Assembly: GCA_028678445.1 (NCBI GenBank)
Contig: JAJRDJ010000176.1
Coordinates: 1 to 6,070 of the forward strand
Direction of reading: 5' to 3'
Source of the DNA: Methylococcaceae bacterium
GTDB taxonomy: Bacteria; Pseudomonadota; Gammaproteobacteria; Methylococcales; Methylococcaceae
Length of the DNA stretch: 6,070 nucleotides
Shown here: positions 6,062 through 6,070 of the stretch, one piece after another
Numbering within the stretch: position 1 is the first letter of the stretch
How the letters are laid out: every line of letters starts with the position of its first letter
Program-made: the position numbers and the translations under genes
Notes under the pieces: model-generated
The model's database searches: none
What the model was told of the DNA's origin: nothing
The model's input: the letters and a program-made list of their open reading frames with translations, nothing else

Positions 6062-6070
6062 CGACAAAAA

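Overview
The window looks like chromosomal DNA of a Gram-negative bacterium, most likely a gammaproteobacterium. Base composition is moderately GC-rich. The proteins are a Ton-type inner-membrane energy module plus exported proteins with Sec signal peptides, and a near-textbook Pho box is present. I cannot name the genus. There are no rRNA, tRNA, CRISPR or insertion sequences.

The layout is two divergent transcription units around a 331-base intergenic region (2556-2886). The leftward unit encodes, in order, a DUF2341-LamG-ExbB fusion proton-channel protein (2555-705), an ExbD-type protein (701-297) and, after a 126-base gap, the N-terminus of a TonB-like protein (170 to beyond the left edge). 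Together these are the three parts of an ExbB/ExbD/TonB system. The ExbB subunit is unusual in carrying about 350 extra residues that should lie in the periplasm, including a lectin-like sandwich domain.

The rightward unit encodes two exported proteins with a 13-base gap: a 515-residue PstS-like substrate-binding protein with ten cysteines (2887-4434), and a 513-residue protein with a novel N-terminal domain, two PKD domains and a very basic C-terminal beta domain (4448-5989). A strong Shine-Dalgarno sequence at the right edge (6055-6061) suggests that a third gene starts just outside the window.

The most interesting signal is regulatory. Upstream of the fusion gene, on its coding strand, lies a perfect repeated heptamer CTGTCAT-N4-CTGTCAT, followed in the same 11-base phase by two weaker copies and then, 10 bases later, CATAAT. 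This is the arrangement of a PhoB-activated promoter. With a PstS-like protein next door, it suggests a phosphate-starvation-induced, Ton-energised surface system, perhaps for capturing a phosphorus-containing macromolecule or polyanion. The families are read from sequence motifs; the joint function is inference.
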